Shown here: in pieces, positions 56,077 through 64,000 of the stretch
Position numbering within the stretch: position 1 is the first letter of the stretch
Layout: each line of letters begins with the position of its first letter
DNA from: Alkalihalobacillus sp. BA299
GTDB taxonomy: Bacteria; Bacillota; Bacilli; Bacillales; Bacillaceae_F
Direction of reading: 5' to 3'
Assembly (NCBI RefSeq): GCF_017745675.1
Contig: NZ_JAFLJM010000011.1
Coordinates: 1 to 64,000, forward strand
Length of the DNA stretch: 64,000 bases
Program-made: the position numbers and the translations under genes
The notes under the pieces: generated by a model
Databases searched by the model: none
The model's input: only the letters and a program-made list of their open reading frames with translations
Told to the model about the DNA's origin: nothing

Positions 56077-56350
56077 TAAAAAAACCTCCCACCCCTAGCG
56101 TTATCGTTAGGGACGAGAGGTTGTTCACAATATTAAAAATTCCCGCGGTACCACCCAAATTAGCATATTATATACATATGCTCACTTTAGTAACCTTAAC
56201 GCGGCGTACGGCAACAGCTACTAATTGTTCACTACTGCAACTTTAAGGCGAGTTCGTGGGGATCATCGATTGACTTTCACCAGCCGTCAATTCTCTAATT
56301 ACGAGATACATCACTACTATTCCTCTTCATCGTTTTTTTCATTCTTCACA
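56077..56350 (-). promoter_or_regulatory. T-box leader of leuS
   Basis: The minus strand carries a stem I region with a CTC leucine specifier (complement of 56250-56252, in GAACTCGCC), the invariant T-box GGTGGTACCGCGG (complement of about 56144-56156), and a terminator (56077-56122) with strong pairing and seven T. Uncharged tRNA-Leu would pair with the specifier and the T-box bulge, forming the antiterminator and allowing transcription of leuS. The boundary at the 5' end is approximate. Confidence 0.95.
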
Positions 56351-56375
56351 TGTAAAAAGAGTGTATATACTTGCT

Positions 56376-56404
56376 ATTGTATGAATTTGTCGATTTTCTG
56401 TCAA
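56376..56404 (-). promoter_or_regulatory. leuS sigma-A promoter
   Basis: A perfect -35 TTGACA (complement of 56399-56404) and a near-perfect -10 TACAAT (complement of 56376-56381) are separated by exactly 17 bp. They lie just upstream of the T-box stem I. Confidence 0.9.
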
Positions 56405-56574
56405 GACCATTCTTACCATTTTCCGCTAAAATAATACTTTTTTTTTGAATTTTATGATGAAACGGTTTAATCTGTAGCAATCACATTTCACTACCGTGAA
56501 GATGCCGTTCGAGTTTATCCTTTATTTATGATAGGATATATAAATAACTTAAACCCAATAAAGGTGATTAATAA

Positions 56575-57561
56575 ATGGAAATAAAACAACATGAACCTGT
56601 ACCTCTCTGCTTCGGTGGCAAACGATATCACTCTTGGAATTATCATCTACGTCAGCAATTTGGTGAAAAAATTTTTAAAATCCCTCTAGATGCAGGCTTT
56701 GATTGTCCAAACCGAGATGGAAACGTCGCGAGTGGAGGCTGTACGTTTTGTAGTGAACGTGGGTCTGGTGATTTTGCAGGTGACCGAAAAGACGATTTAG
56801 TGACACAATTTCATACGATCAAAGAACGGATGCATCGTAAATGGAAAAGTGGTAAATATATCGGTTACTTCCAAGCTTATAGCAATACGTATGCTCCTGT
56901 TAGAGAGCTTCGTGAAATGTATGAGGTCATTTTACAACAGGAAGGGGTAGTTGGACTTTCAATTGCAACGCGCCCCGACTGCTTACCTGATGACGTTGTT
57001 GACTATTTAGCTGAGTTAAACGAGCGTACGTATCTTTGGGTAGAGCTTGGTTTACAAACCGTTCACGAACGAACAGCTCTCCTCATTAACCGGGCACATG
57101 ACTATCAATGCTATGTTGATGGTGTGAATAAGCTTAGAAAGCACGGGATTCGGGTCTGTGCTCATATCATTAATGGACTCCCATTAGAAACGACAGATAT
57201 GATGAAGCAAACAGTAGAAGAAGTGAGTAAGCTAGATATCCAAGGGATTAAAATTCACCTTCTTCATTTAATGAAAAAGACACCTATGGTTAAACAGTAT
57301 GAAAAAGGGCTTGTGCAATTTATGGATTTTAATGAATATATTAACCTTGTTGTCGACCAACTCGAAATGCTACCACCTCAAGTGATTATTCACCGTTTAA
57401 CAGGAGACGGACCTGCAGACATGGTTATTGGTCCAATGTGGAGCTTAAAAAAATGGGATGTCTTAAATACAATAGAAGCAGAGCTCAAACGACGGAACAC
57501 ATGGCAAGGTAAGTATTTCTGTGTAGGTTCACATAACAGAAGGGAAGTTGAAAAGGGATGA
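56575..57561 (+). CDS. ytqA: YtqA, radical SAM protein (TIGR01212 family)
   Basis: A 328-residue radical SAM enzyme. The cluster cysteines are Cys44, Cys56 and Cys59 in FDCPNRDGNVASGGCTFC, a wider spacing than the usual CxxxCxxC that is typical of this family. IGYFQAYSNTYAPV and WVELGLQTVHERTALLINRAHDY also match. The substrate is unproven, though relatives are thought to act on tRNA. AAGGTG precedes the ATG. Divergent from leuS; overlaps ytqB by 4 bp. Confidence 0.9.
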   Translation: MEIKQHEPVPLCFGGKRYHSWNYHLRQQFGEKIFKIPLDAGFDCPNRDGNVASGGCTFCSERGSGDFAGDRKDDLVTQFHTIKERMHRKWKSGKYIGYFQAYSNTYAPVRELREMYEVILQQEGVVGLSIATRPDCLPDDVVDYLAELNERTYLWVELGLQTVHERTALLINRAHDYQCYVDGVNKLRKHGIRVCAHIINGLPLETTDMMKQTVEEVSKLDIQGIKIHLLHLMKKTPMVKQYEKGLVQFMDFNEYINLVVDQLEMLPPQVIIHRLTGDGPADMVIGPMWSLKKWDVLNTIEAELKRRNTWQGKYFCVGSHNRREVEKG

Positions 57562-58130
57562 TGTTAGATGGAATTCTTCCTTTTGCGCGTACTTTATTAG
57601 AAAAAGTCGTTCATCATGGCGATATCGCTATTGATTGTACAGCTGGGAACGGCCACGATACGCTCTTTTTAGCAAAACGAGTTGGTGAAAATGGCCACGT
57701 CTATTCCTTTGATATCCAACAAACTGCCATCGAAAAAACGTCCTACCGAATAAGCGAACAAGCACTACAGCATCGAGTAACACTTTTACATGGAAGTCAT
57801 GAAAAAGTAGCTGAGTGTATCCCGATTGAACAACACGGAAAAATTAAAGGGGCTATTTTTAATTTAGGCTATTTACCAGGTGGCGCTAAAGACATTGTCA
57901 CTACCCCTACTTCAACTATTTCAGCTATTGAACAACTCATTGAAATGCTTGACGTAGGTGGTATTATCGTTCTAGTTATTTATCATGGCCATGAACAAGG
58001 AAAAATAGAGAAAGACGCCGTTCTAAGTTTTGTTGAACAGTTAGCTCAAGAGAAAGCCCATGTATTAAAATACGAATTTATTAATCAAAGAAATAACCCT
58101 CCCTTTATTGTCGCAATAGAAAAAAGATAA
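57558..58130 (+). CDS. ytqB: YtqB, class I SAM-dependent methyltransferase
   Basis: A 190-residue Rossmann-fold methyltransferase of the YtqB/rRNA-methylase-like family. The SAM-binding segment is AIDCTAGNGHDTLFLAKRVGENGHVYSFDIQ (about 24-54). IKGAIFNLGYLPGGAKDIVT carries the NLGYLPG catalytic-loop signature, and VIYHGHEQGKIEKDAV follows. It starts in the ATGATG overlap with ytqA, so the two are translated together; a joint RNA-modification role is inference. Confidence 0.92.
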   Translation: MMLDGILPFARTLLEKVVHHGDIAIDCTAGNGHDTLFLAKRVGENGHVYSFDIQQTAIEKTSYRISEQALQHRVTLLHGSHEKVAECIPIEQHGKIKGAIFNLGYLPGGAKDIVTTPTSTISAIEQLIEMLDVGGIIVLVIYHGHEQGKIEKDAVLSFVEQLAQEKAHVLKYEFINQRNNPPFIVAIEKR

Positions 58131-58215
58131 TTTCAATTATTCAGAAGTTTCTTTCCTTGACAAGTAGATATAGGTTCCTTATAACTATATTAAACATAGA
58201 AAAACCATACGCTAT

Positions 58216-58446
58216 TAAGAAAAGCGCAAGCGCCCGTATAGCGGCGTATGGACTGGAGCCCCACCGTATGAGATAAAGGAAACACGGCGAGTGTAATCGA
58301 GCCGATGTTGACTTATCGTAAGGAGGGGGAGCGAAGTCCACTAGACGCTGGGTGCTGCAGCTAGACAAGAAAAGCGCAAGCGCCCGTATAGCGGCGTACG
58401 GAGGTAAGGGAAGTCTCGCTAGTCGGTGGGCGCTTGCGCTAGACAT
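58216..58446 (+). repeat. Family A repeat, copy 5 (one full plus one shortened unit)
   Basis: Full unit 58216-58365 begins aagaaaagcgcaagcgcccg and ends gctgcagctagac. A second unit (58366-58446) starts immediately, keeps about 40 bp of left end, then jumps to the right end (gtcggtgggcgcttgcgctagacatc). gcgcaagcgccc in the left end and gggcgcttgcgc in the right end are exact reverse complements. Confidence 0.95.
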
Positions 58447-58516
58447 CTCCGAAATTTATACTTTCTTTTTTCTTTAATTTAAAACTGTCTAAATCAATTA
58501 GTGGAGGGAGAAACCA

Positions 58517-59092
58517 ATGACTATATTACAGACAATTCTTGATCATAACGATACGTTTGTAAAAGAAAAAAAGTACGAAAAATATCAAACGACGAAATTC
58601 CCAAATAAAAAGTTAGTCGTTTTAACTTGTATGGATACTCGTCTAACTGAATTGCTTCCGCGTGCGATGAACTTAAAAAATGGCGATGCAAAAATTATTA
58701 AAAATGCTGGTGCCGTTATCAGTCATCCTTTTGGCAGTATTATGAGAAGTATCGTTGTCGCATTATACGAGCTTCAAGCACAGGAGGTATGCATAGTCGG
58801 TCACCACGGTTGTGGAATGGCTGGACTCAAATCATCGAGTGTTTTAGCAAAAGCAGAGGAACGTGGGGTATCAATGGAAAAAGTAGAAACTGTCTCTTTT
58901 GCTGGCATTAATATAAACGAATGGCTGAACGGATTTTCAAATGTTGAGGAAAGTGTTATGCATAGTGTTCAAATGGTCAAAAAACATCCTCTTCTGCCAC
59001 CGAACACCCCTGTACACGGCTTAGTTATTTGTCCTGAAACAGGAAAGTTAGATCTTATTGTTGATGGCTATGAAGATATTACAAATGACTAA
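58517..59092 (+). CDS. ytiB: Beta-type carbonic anhydrase (YtiB)
   Basis: A 191-residue beta-carbonic anhydrase interconverting CO2 and bicarbonate. Zinc ligands and catalytic pair are in TCMDTRL (Cys38, Asp40, Arg42) and VGHHGCGM (His96, Cys99). NAGAVISHPFGSIMRSI matches the family. GGAGGG precedes the ATG. Monocistronic between a family A repeat and a terminator. Confidence 0.95.
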   Translation: MTILQTILDHNDTFVKEKKYEKYQTTKFPNKKLVVLTCMDTRLTELLPRAMNLKNGDAKIIKNAGAVISHPFGSIMRSIVVALYELQAQEVCIVGHHGCGMAGLKSSSVLAKAEERGVSMEKVETVSFAGININEWLNGFSNVEESVMHSVQMVKKHPLLPPNTPVHGLVICPETGKLDLIVDGYEDITND

Positions 59093-59129
59093 CAAAAATT
59101 AATAAGAAACATTAAATACCTGAATAAAA

Positions 59130-59170
59130 ATAGAGGCTAATGTTTAAGTCAGCCTCTATTTTACTTTTTT
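59130..59170 (+). terminator. Terminator of ytiB
   Basis: aatagaggct pairs with agcctctatt around a 12-base loop (about 59129-59160), followed by ttacttttttatt. Confidence 0.88.
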
Positions 59171-59270
59171 ATTGGAATATTAGATGCTTATTTCAAGAAA
59201 TAGTATTTTTATGATCTCTAAAATGTGTGTTTTTAAGGTCGCAACTCTAACAATTTTGCCTTCTTTACGA

Positions 59271-59393
59271 TATATCGGTCTAATTTTGATTATATCGGAT
59301 CTAACTTCAAATATATCAGTCTAATTCTAAATATATCGGGTCTAACTTCAAATATATCAGTCTAATTCTAAATATATCGGTCTAACTGTTAAT
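59271..59393. repeat. Six tandem ~20.5-bp repeats
   Basis: tatatcgg or tatatcag begins at 59271, 59291, 59312, 59332, 59353 and 59373, so spacings alternate 20, 21, 20, 21, 20. Each unit reads tatatcrg-tctaa plus an A/T tail. Alternate units match more closely, giving a 41-bp higher-order period. It lies between ytiB and the ytpB stop. Confidence 0.93.
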
Positions 59394-59419
59394 TTCTATG
59401 GGACTGACGTTTGTCTTAG

Positions 59420-60478
59420 CTACTTCTTCCTTCGATAAACCCAACTATTAATATAGAAGAAGATCGTAGACAATCCGCCGAGCCGAATAAACTTCTTCGC
59501 TGTTTCCTTCACTTTCTTCTGCCTTTGTACTTTTTCATCCGCTAAGTAGATTGCTACTAAGCCTTTATTAATTAAGTAATGAAAGTTTCTGTTCGGGAGC
59601 TGATTAATACTTTTTTCTGCTTGTTCTACGAAATGACGAAAACGTGAAATCATTTCTGCTTCATTTTTATAGTAAAAACAAAAATTTAAGTCTCCTCCGA
59701 CACGATCTTCCTCTTGATCAATAAAGTAGTCTAATAATATATGTAAGCCTTGCACGTATGGGAAATAACCATCTTTCACTCGACTCACTGTTGTTTCCTC
59801 AAGATTTTCACTTGTCGCATAAGCCGCTAAACAAAAAATCCCCAAGGTTGAACCAGCACAAGCTGAAAATTCATACCAAGACATCTCGGGTACATTTTCT
59901 TTATGACGGTCAAACCATTCTTCAAGTAACGGCACTCGTTCCTCTTTTTTGACGTGTTTGTACACTTGGAGATCACAATAATATTGACAAAGTTCAAGCA
60001 TCACAGGTTGAACTTTGTTAAAGGATGGTAGAGAGCCTAAAGCTTGTTGACAAGAAAGAACTAAACTTTCTAAATATCCGCCATCATCTTGCTCTTCCCG
60101 TACACGATAATAATTTACCGGTTCAGCTCCTGGTGTTAATGCATGAAGCATTGATTCATGCAGTGCTCGAAAATCTACTGGGTCTAAAGAAGTACTGCGA
60201 TCACACAAGTTATCTAAGTAATCGCTAATCGTTTGATAGGCAACGATAAAATTGATAATTTTATCGGCTTCTGGGCCGGCAAGTAACCCGTAAATCCCTC
60301 CACCCTCACAATGGAACGTTTTTGTTTCTATACTCATTAACGCTTGTTTTCTTAATTCCGGATCCGGGATCGAGCTTGCTTTCTTTTTCCAACTATCCAG
60401 ATACTGATGTACGGTCGGAATCACTTGCCGGTAAATACTAAACATTAACGTCCAAGGTTGACTAGGCACTTTCACCAA
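59420..60478 (-). CDS. ytpB: Tetraprenyl-beta-curcumene synthase (YtpB)
   Basis: A 352-residue terpene synthase of the DUF2600 family; in Bacillus YtpB cyclises linear C35 prenyl diphosphates to tetraprenyl-beta-curcumene, a sesquarterpene precursor in spores. SDYLDNLCDR (Asp-rich metal site) and YFPYVQGLHILLDYFIDQEEDRVGGDLNFCFYY are present. The start is taken as TTG 60478 (GTG 60475 also possible) after AGGAGG; the GTG at 60493 sits on that site. It follows ytpA, as in the B. subtilis ytpAB operon. Confidence 0.9.
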   Translation of the reverse strand: MVKVPSQPWTLMFSIYRQVIPTVHQYLDSWKKKASSIPDPELRKQALMSIETKTFHCEGGGIYGLLAGPEADKIINFIVAYQTISDYLDNLCDRSTSLDPVDFRALHESMLHALTPGAEPVNYYRVREEQDDGGYLESLVLSCQQALGSLPSFNKVQPVMLELCQYYCDLQVYKHVKKEERVPLLEEWFDRHKENVPEMSWYEFSACAGSTLGIFCLAAYATSENLEETTVSRVKDGYFPYVQGLHILLDYFIDQEEDRVGGDLNFCFYYKNEAEMISRFRHFVEQAEKSINQLPNRNFHYLINKGLVAIYLADEKVQRQKKVKETAKKFIRLGGLSTIFFYINSWVYRRKK

Positions 60479-60604
60479 TGAAATCCTCCTCACCGTGTTC
60501 CTCTACTCAATATTAGTACCTTATCATAAACAATATTATTATCCAAATCTTGTGTCTTTTGCCCGATAAATTGTTTAGAAATAAAGGTTTGCAACTATTC
60601 TTAA

Positions 60605-60636
60605 AATGAAAAACCCCACCTTAAGTAAGGTGAAGC
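60605..60636 (-). terminator. Terminator overlapping the ytpA stop
   Basis: cacctta and taaggtg form a 7-bp stem with a tiny loop (60617-60632) that contains the ytpA TAA (60621-60623); on the minus strand GGGTTTTTC follows. It may reduce read-through into ytpB. Confidence 0.75.
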
Positions 60637-61403
60637 TCCACAAAAGCTCTTGTATAGCTAAATACATCATCTCGTTCAGGTTCATTAAATAATTCATGGT
60701 AAAGCCCTTCCCATTCTTTGTACCATTTCTCATCTATTCTTAAGTGGTCAAACCAAAAGCGAGCAGCTCTACTACTAACAATGTAATCGTCTCCTGCCTG
60801 AACTAAAAGGAGTGGAACATTCGGAAAATCACTGACATTCCTTTTTGCAAGATTCATCGCTTTGACGATTTCCTGATACCATCGTAACGATACCTTTCTT
60901 ACTCGTAGTTCATCGGTTAAATAAGCTTCTCGTATTTCTTCATTTCGAGTGACAAGATGAGTTTTTAATCCAGATGGTGCAGTAACTTTTGGGAGGATGC
61001 GATGTAAAGCTTTCGATGTCATCGTCTTGTATTTAGGTGGCTCTTCAGCTATTTTCAATAAGGGGGACGACAACACCACTCCATGTAAATCCAGCTTTTT
61101 TTCCATTAACGTCCTTATGGTAACGAGGCCACCCATACTATGTCCTAATAAAAAAATAGGTAAACCGTACGTTGCCGCTTCTTTATACCATTCATAAACG
61201 GTGTCAATATATTGATTGAAGGAATCGATATGACCGCGCTTCCCTCTCGTTTTTCCCTGACCTGGCAGATCCCCCATCACAATATGAAAACCAGCTTGTT
61301 GCCACTGCTTTCTTAACCAACCATATCTTCCGTGATGCTCTCCCGCTCCATGAACAATGACAATAACACCCTTTGGTTGTTGACTACATTCCCACTTCCA
61401 CAT
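60621..61403 (-). CDS. ytpA: Lysophospholipase YtpA
   Basis: A 260-residue alpha/beta hydrolase of the monoacylglycerol-lipase type; in B. subtilis YtpA is a phospholipase needed to make the phospholipid antibiotic bacilysocin. Oxyanion motif VHGAGEHHGRYGWL, GDLPGQGKTRGKRGHIDSF, nucleophile LLGHSMGGLVTIR, acid in VQAGDDYIVS and His in LYHELFNEPERD. GAAAGGGG precedes the ATG. First gene of ytpA-ytpB. Confidence 0.93.
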   Translation of the reverse strand: MWKWECSQQPKGVIVIVHGAGEHHGRYGWLRKQWQQAGFHIVMGDLPGQGKTRGKRGHIDSFNQYIDTVYEWYKEAATYGLPIFLLGHSMGGLVTIRTLMEKKLDLHGVVLSSPLLKIAEEPPKYKTMTSKALHRILPKVTAPSGLKTHLVTRNEEIREAYLTDELRVRKVSLRWYQEIVKAMNLAKRNVSDFPNVPLLLVQAGDDYIVSSRAARFWFDHLRIDEKWYKEWEGLYHELFNEPERDDVFSYTRAFVELHLT

Positions 61404-61561
61404 AATAATCCCCTTTCTCTCTATTTTTTTCCCCCAGGATTTGCTAAACTAAACGTATTAAATAACGTGGTAACGTACGTTTCTTATATTTATGTCATAA
61501 ATACGTAACTTTGTCATCTAAGTTATTTCACTCATTTTTTATATTGAAAGGAGTACTATTT

Positions 61562-62077
61562 TTGATCTATCCATATTATAATAAAACACCACAAATTGCC
61601 GACTCAGCATTTATCGCAGACTATGTTACAGTTACCGGAGATGTAAAGATAGGTGAAGAATCGAGCATTTGGTTTAACACCGTTATCCGCGGTGATGTAG
61701 CCACTACAATTATCGGAGATCGGGTCAATGTTCAAGACAACTCTGTTTTGCATCAAAGCCCAAATAATCCACTCATTATTGAAGATGATGTAACGATCGG
61801 TCATCAAGTTATATTACATAGTTGTATTCTTCGCAAAAATGCACTCATTGGAATGGGTTCCATCGTACTTGATGGTGCGGAAATTGGAGAGGGAGCTTTT
61901 ATCGGTGCAGGAAGTCTCGTCCCTCAAGGAAAAGTGATTCCGCCAAACAGCCTTGCCTTTGGACGCCCTGCAAAGGTTGTCCGTGAGTTAACAGAAGAAG
62001 ACCTTAAAGATATGGCAAGAATACGTAGAGAATATGTCGAAAAAGGTCAATATTATAAAGGGTTACAGTCAAAATGA
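61562..62077 (+). CDS. ytoA: YtoA, gamma-carbonic-anhydrase-family hexapeptide protein
   Basis: A 171-residue left-handed beta-helix protein. Repeats of the hexapeptide type run from PQIADSAFIADYVTVTGDVKIGE to IGEGAFIGAGSLVPQGKVIPP. RGDVATTIIGDRVNVQDNSVLHQ and TIGHQVILHSCILRKNALIGMGSIVLDGA hold the His ligands typical of gamma-class carbonic anhydrases; enzymatic activity is not proven. The start is TTG 61562 eight bases after AAAGGAG, giving the same length as B. subtilis YtoA; the frame from 61511 is unsupported. Confidence 0.9.
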   Translation: MIYPYYNKTPQIADSAFIADYVTVTGDVKIGEESSIWFNTVIRGDVATTIIGDRVNVQDNSVLHQSPNNPLIIEDDVTIGHQVILHSCILRKNALIGMGSIVLDGAEIGEGAFIGAGSLVPQGKVIPPNSLAFGRPAKVVRELTEEDLKDMARIRREYVEKGQYYKGLQSK

Positions 62078-62103
62078 TCAGATAGTTGTAATAGAAACAC
62101 TCA

Positions 62104-62262
62104 CAAGAAAAGCGCAAGCACCCGTTTAGCGGCGTACGGACTAGCCTCGGCCGCAGGAGATAAAGGAAACACGTTGAACAATAGTGAGGCGATGTTGACT
62201 TATCGTACGGAGGTGAGGGAAGTCTCGCTAGACGCTGGGCGCTGAAGCTAGACATCTTCGAA
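62104..62262 (+). repeat. Family A repeat, copy 6
   Basis: Begins aagaaaagcgcaagcacc, has ggagataaaggaaacacg and gatgttgacttatcgtacgg, and ends tgggcgctgaagctagacatc. It lies between the ytoA stop and the hairpin at 62292. Confidence 0.93.
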
Positions 62263-62291
62263 ATTCTTTCTTATTCTTTAAAAATGAACGC

Positions 62292-62330
62292 AACAGCGCT
62301 AGGTCTGAAAGCTCAACCTAGCGCTGTTAT
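62292..62330. terminator. Hairpin between ytoA and the Amt-chemoreceptor gene
   Basis: aacagcgctaggt (62292-62304) and acctagcgctgtt (62316-62328) are a perfect 13-bp inverted repeat with an 11-base loop. T content after it is modest on either strand, but its position between convergent genes favours a bidirectional terminator. Confidence 0.7.
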
Positions 62331-62384
62331 TGTCTTCTGCATAAATTGTTGACCACATTAACGAGACATTCTACGTCTGAAGTA

Positions 62385-64000
62385 CTAATCTGATTTAGTT
62401 ACAAACTGAGAAACACTCATTTGCAACCCTTCACCTTGCTCCTTCATCTTTATTGAACTCTCTTTAATAGAACGGGAAAGAAAACTATTTTCACCCGCAA
62501 TATTTTGAATTTCCTTGATCATCGTAACGAGCTCTTTCATTTTTTGTAGCTGAGATATTCTGTTGGCACCCATCTCAGAAGTTTTTAAACTTATCGCTTC
62601 TAAATTGCCTAGAAACTCACTCGTATCTTCGTGAACGCTTGAAATTCCTTCATTTATGGTCACAAAGCTATTCGGAAGAGATTCTAGCGTTTGATGTAAT
62701 TCCGCAAATTTCGAAGTAAAAGTATGAACTTGCTTTTGCCCAGACTGAATGATCTCCGTGTTTTCTTTTAAAATTGATTCAATTTCATTCGTTGCTTGCT
62801 GTGATTGATCTGCAAGCTTGCGAATTTCATCAGCAACAACTGAAAAACCTTTACCATGCTCTCCTGCCCTCGCAGCTTCTATTCTAGCATTTAAGGATAA
62901 TAAATTGATTTGTTCTCCGATAGAGTAAATGGTAACAATCACTTCACGGATTTTAGAAGAAAATTGCGAAAGCAGCTCGATCTGGCCACTCATTTCAATC
63001 ATTGCCTCATTCGCATCACGATTTGAAGATGTAACGTTTTGAAGTAAATGAGACATCCCTTTTATTTCATTTTGAATAACATCAATCTGCCCTCCTAACA
63101 CTTCCATTGTTGAAAAGGACTGTTGGATTTTGGCAATCACTTGTTCATCGCCTTGAGCTTCCTCTTCAAGCTGAGCTTCTGCTTGTTCGAAATACTCTAA
63201 AGATTGATCTACATATTGTAATTGTTTTTGTGAACTATCTTCTAATTTATCAGTCAATTCAATTAAGCCATTCGATGTTTTATAAACAAAGTTAGATTCC
63301 TTTTTAACATCCTCAATTAAACTATTTAATCGTAATAATAAGGTGTTAAATGCATGATGAAGCTCCTCGGTTTCTTCACCTGGCTCTATAGGTAATTCTT
63401 GCGTTAAATCCCCTTTCGCTGCAGCAATTTCTCTCATTGCTACAATCGAATCTACCATTGCAATATGTTCACCATGTTCAGATACATTTAATCCTGCCAT
63501 TTCATCTTCTTCACTTACACGTAATGGATAAATTTTATTAATTGTACAATAAAAGATAAAACCTAGTCCAAATGCCCATATAAAAGCAACTCCTACTCCT
63601 AACGCTTGTACTCCAAGCTGGGAAAGCCTGCTATCAAGAAGTAATAATTCGCTTTTTCCCAAAAGAGCAATCGCAATTGTTCCCCATGCCCCGCAAAAAC
63701 CATGTACAGCAATTGCACCGATTGCATCGTCAATTTTCATTTTACGGTCAATCCAATAATGAGTCGTTACAACGACCACACCACCAATAGCACCAACTAG
63801 AATCGCATTTAATGGTGACATTACATCAACACCTGCTGTAATTGCTACAAGACCTCCTAATACCCCATTAAGAATACTTTCTACATGATGCCTTTTATAA
63901 ATAAACCATGAACTCATCATCGCAAGTAACCCACCTGCTACTGCAGCTAATTGTGTATTCAATGCAATTAGGGCTATGTTTCCATCAGCATGAGTTGTTG
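62385..64000 (-). CDS. Ammonium transporter fused to a chemoreceptor signalling domain (5' end beyond window)
   Basis: At least 537 residues; the frame stays open to the window edge, reading [21 protein letters not shown], typical of mid-Amt. The Amt part holds the second pore His in [17 protein letters not shown], then helices to [26 protein letters not shown]-like segment follows ([20 protein letters not shown]) and then a methyl-accepting chemotaxis domain with hairpin tip [21 protein letters not shown] and [16 protein letters not shown]. Probably an ammonium chemoreceptor talking to CheA/CheW (inference). The N-terminal part with the first pore His is not visible. Confidence 0.93.
   Translation of the reverse strand, partial: TTHADGNIALIALNTQLAAVAGGLLAMMSSWFIYKRHHVESILNGVLGGLVAITAGVDVMSPLNAILVGAIGGVVVVTTHYWIDRKMKIDDAIGAIAVHGFCGAWGTIAIALLGKSELLLLDSRLSQLGVQALGVGVAFIWAFGLGFIFYCTINKIYPLRVSEEDEMAGLNVSEHGEHIAMVDSIVAMREIAAAKGDLTQELPIEPGEETEELHHAFNTLLLRLNSLIEDVKKESNFVYKTSNGLIELTDKLEDSSQKQLQYVDQSLEYFEQAEAQLEEEAQGDEQVIAKIQQSFSTMEVLGGQIDVIQNEIKGMSHLLQNVTSSNRDANEAMIEMSGQIELLSQFSSKIREVIVTIYSIGEQINLLSLNARIEAARAGEHGKGFSVVADEIRKLADQSQQATNEIESILKENTEIIQSGQKQVHTFTSKFAELHQTLESLPNSFVTINEGISSVHEDTSEFLGNLEAISLKTSEMGANRISQLQKMKELVTMIKEIQNIAGENSFLSRSIKESSIKMKEQGEGLQMSVSQFVTKSD

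Noticed and set aside
59271..59393. Possible CRISPR array or plasmid iterons
   Set aside because: There are no spacers between the ~20.5-bp units and no rep gene nearby, so neither is supported.
1..64000. tRNA, rRNA and other riboswitches
   Set aside because: No cloverleaf, rRNA segment or riboswitch other than the leuS T-box was recognised by eye; a tRNAscan-SE and Infernal run would settle it.

Overview
The window reads as a low-GC Gram-positive chromosome segment from the family Bacillaceae. Gene order follows the Bacillus subtilis block motS-motP-ccpA-aroA ... murC-sftA-ytpQ-ytpP ... trmB-ytzH-ytmP-amyX ... pepV-ytzE-ytzG ... murJ(ytgP)-ytfP ... leuS-ytqA-ytqB ... ytpB-ytpA-ytoA, in one nearly unbroken run. 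Bacillithiol-linked BrxC, the YjcZ-like spore peptide, the leuS T-box, CcpA and the MotPS stator fit this. The MotPS pair and the gene content fit the alkaliphilic relatives of Bacillus, but the species cannot be fixed from sequence alone. No tRNA, rRNA, CRISPR array, transposase or phage gene was seen.

Layout. 1-3.5 kb: a tandem repeat array, the MotPS flagellar stator and CcpA. 3.7-10.1 kb: AroA, a large actin-fold FtsA-like protein, the ytxGHJ operon and an M29 aminopeptidase. 10.2-21.8 kb: MurC, nicotinate phosphoribosyltransferase, the SftA DNA translocase, YtpQ/YtpP, an orphan PTS-IIC-like membrane protein, a lipoprotein, a DUF84 NTPase, the M42 aminopeptidase YtoP and YtzB. 21.9-25.4 kb: the fructose operon fruRKA. 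25.7-31.4 kb: TrmB, YtzH, YtmP, pullulanase and PurU. 31.7-40.5 kb: a HicB-like orphan, a NERD-like protein, LrgAB, ThpR, a cysteine synthase, PepV, YtzE and YtzG. 40.7-45.3 kb: two SEDS polymerases and the lipid II flippase MurJ. 46.1-53.3 kb: YtfP, then a hydrolase, a regulator, an M20 amidohydrolase and an AbgT transporter. 53.6-62.1 kb: LeuS with its T-box, YtqAB, two carbonic-anhydrase-family proteins, and YtpA/YtpB. The right edge holds a 5'-truncated ammonium-transporter/chemoreceptor fusion.

The intergenic spaces are the unusual part. At least three dispersed repeat families are present. Family A (about 150 bp, ends able to pair, plus internally deleted minis and a C subtype) is amplified into a 149-bp tandem array at the left edge. 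Family B (about 110-140 bp, two internal hairpins) occurs four times. Family D abuts the ccpA stop. Several copies sit between a stop codon and a terminator-like hairpin. Two DnaA-box arrays at 47.4 and 53.4 kb share almost the same architecture and flank the AbgT/amidohydrolase segment. Two decayed genes, a sigma-54 activator fragment and a coiled-coil protein lacking a start codon, were read directly from the bases.

Many starts were moved from the longest open frame to internal ATG, GTG or TTG codons because of Shine-Dalgarno position. Protein assignments rest on recognised motifs and family knowledge; no database search was run.
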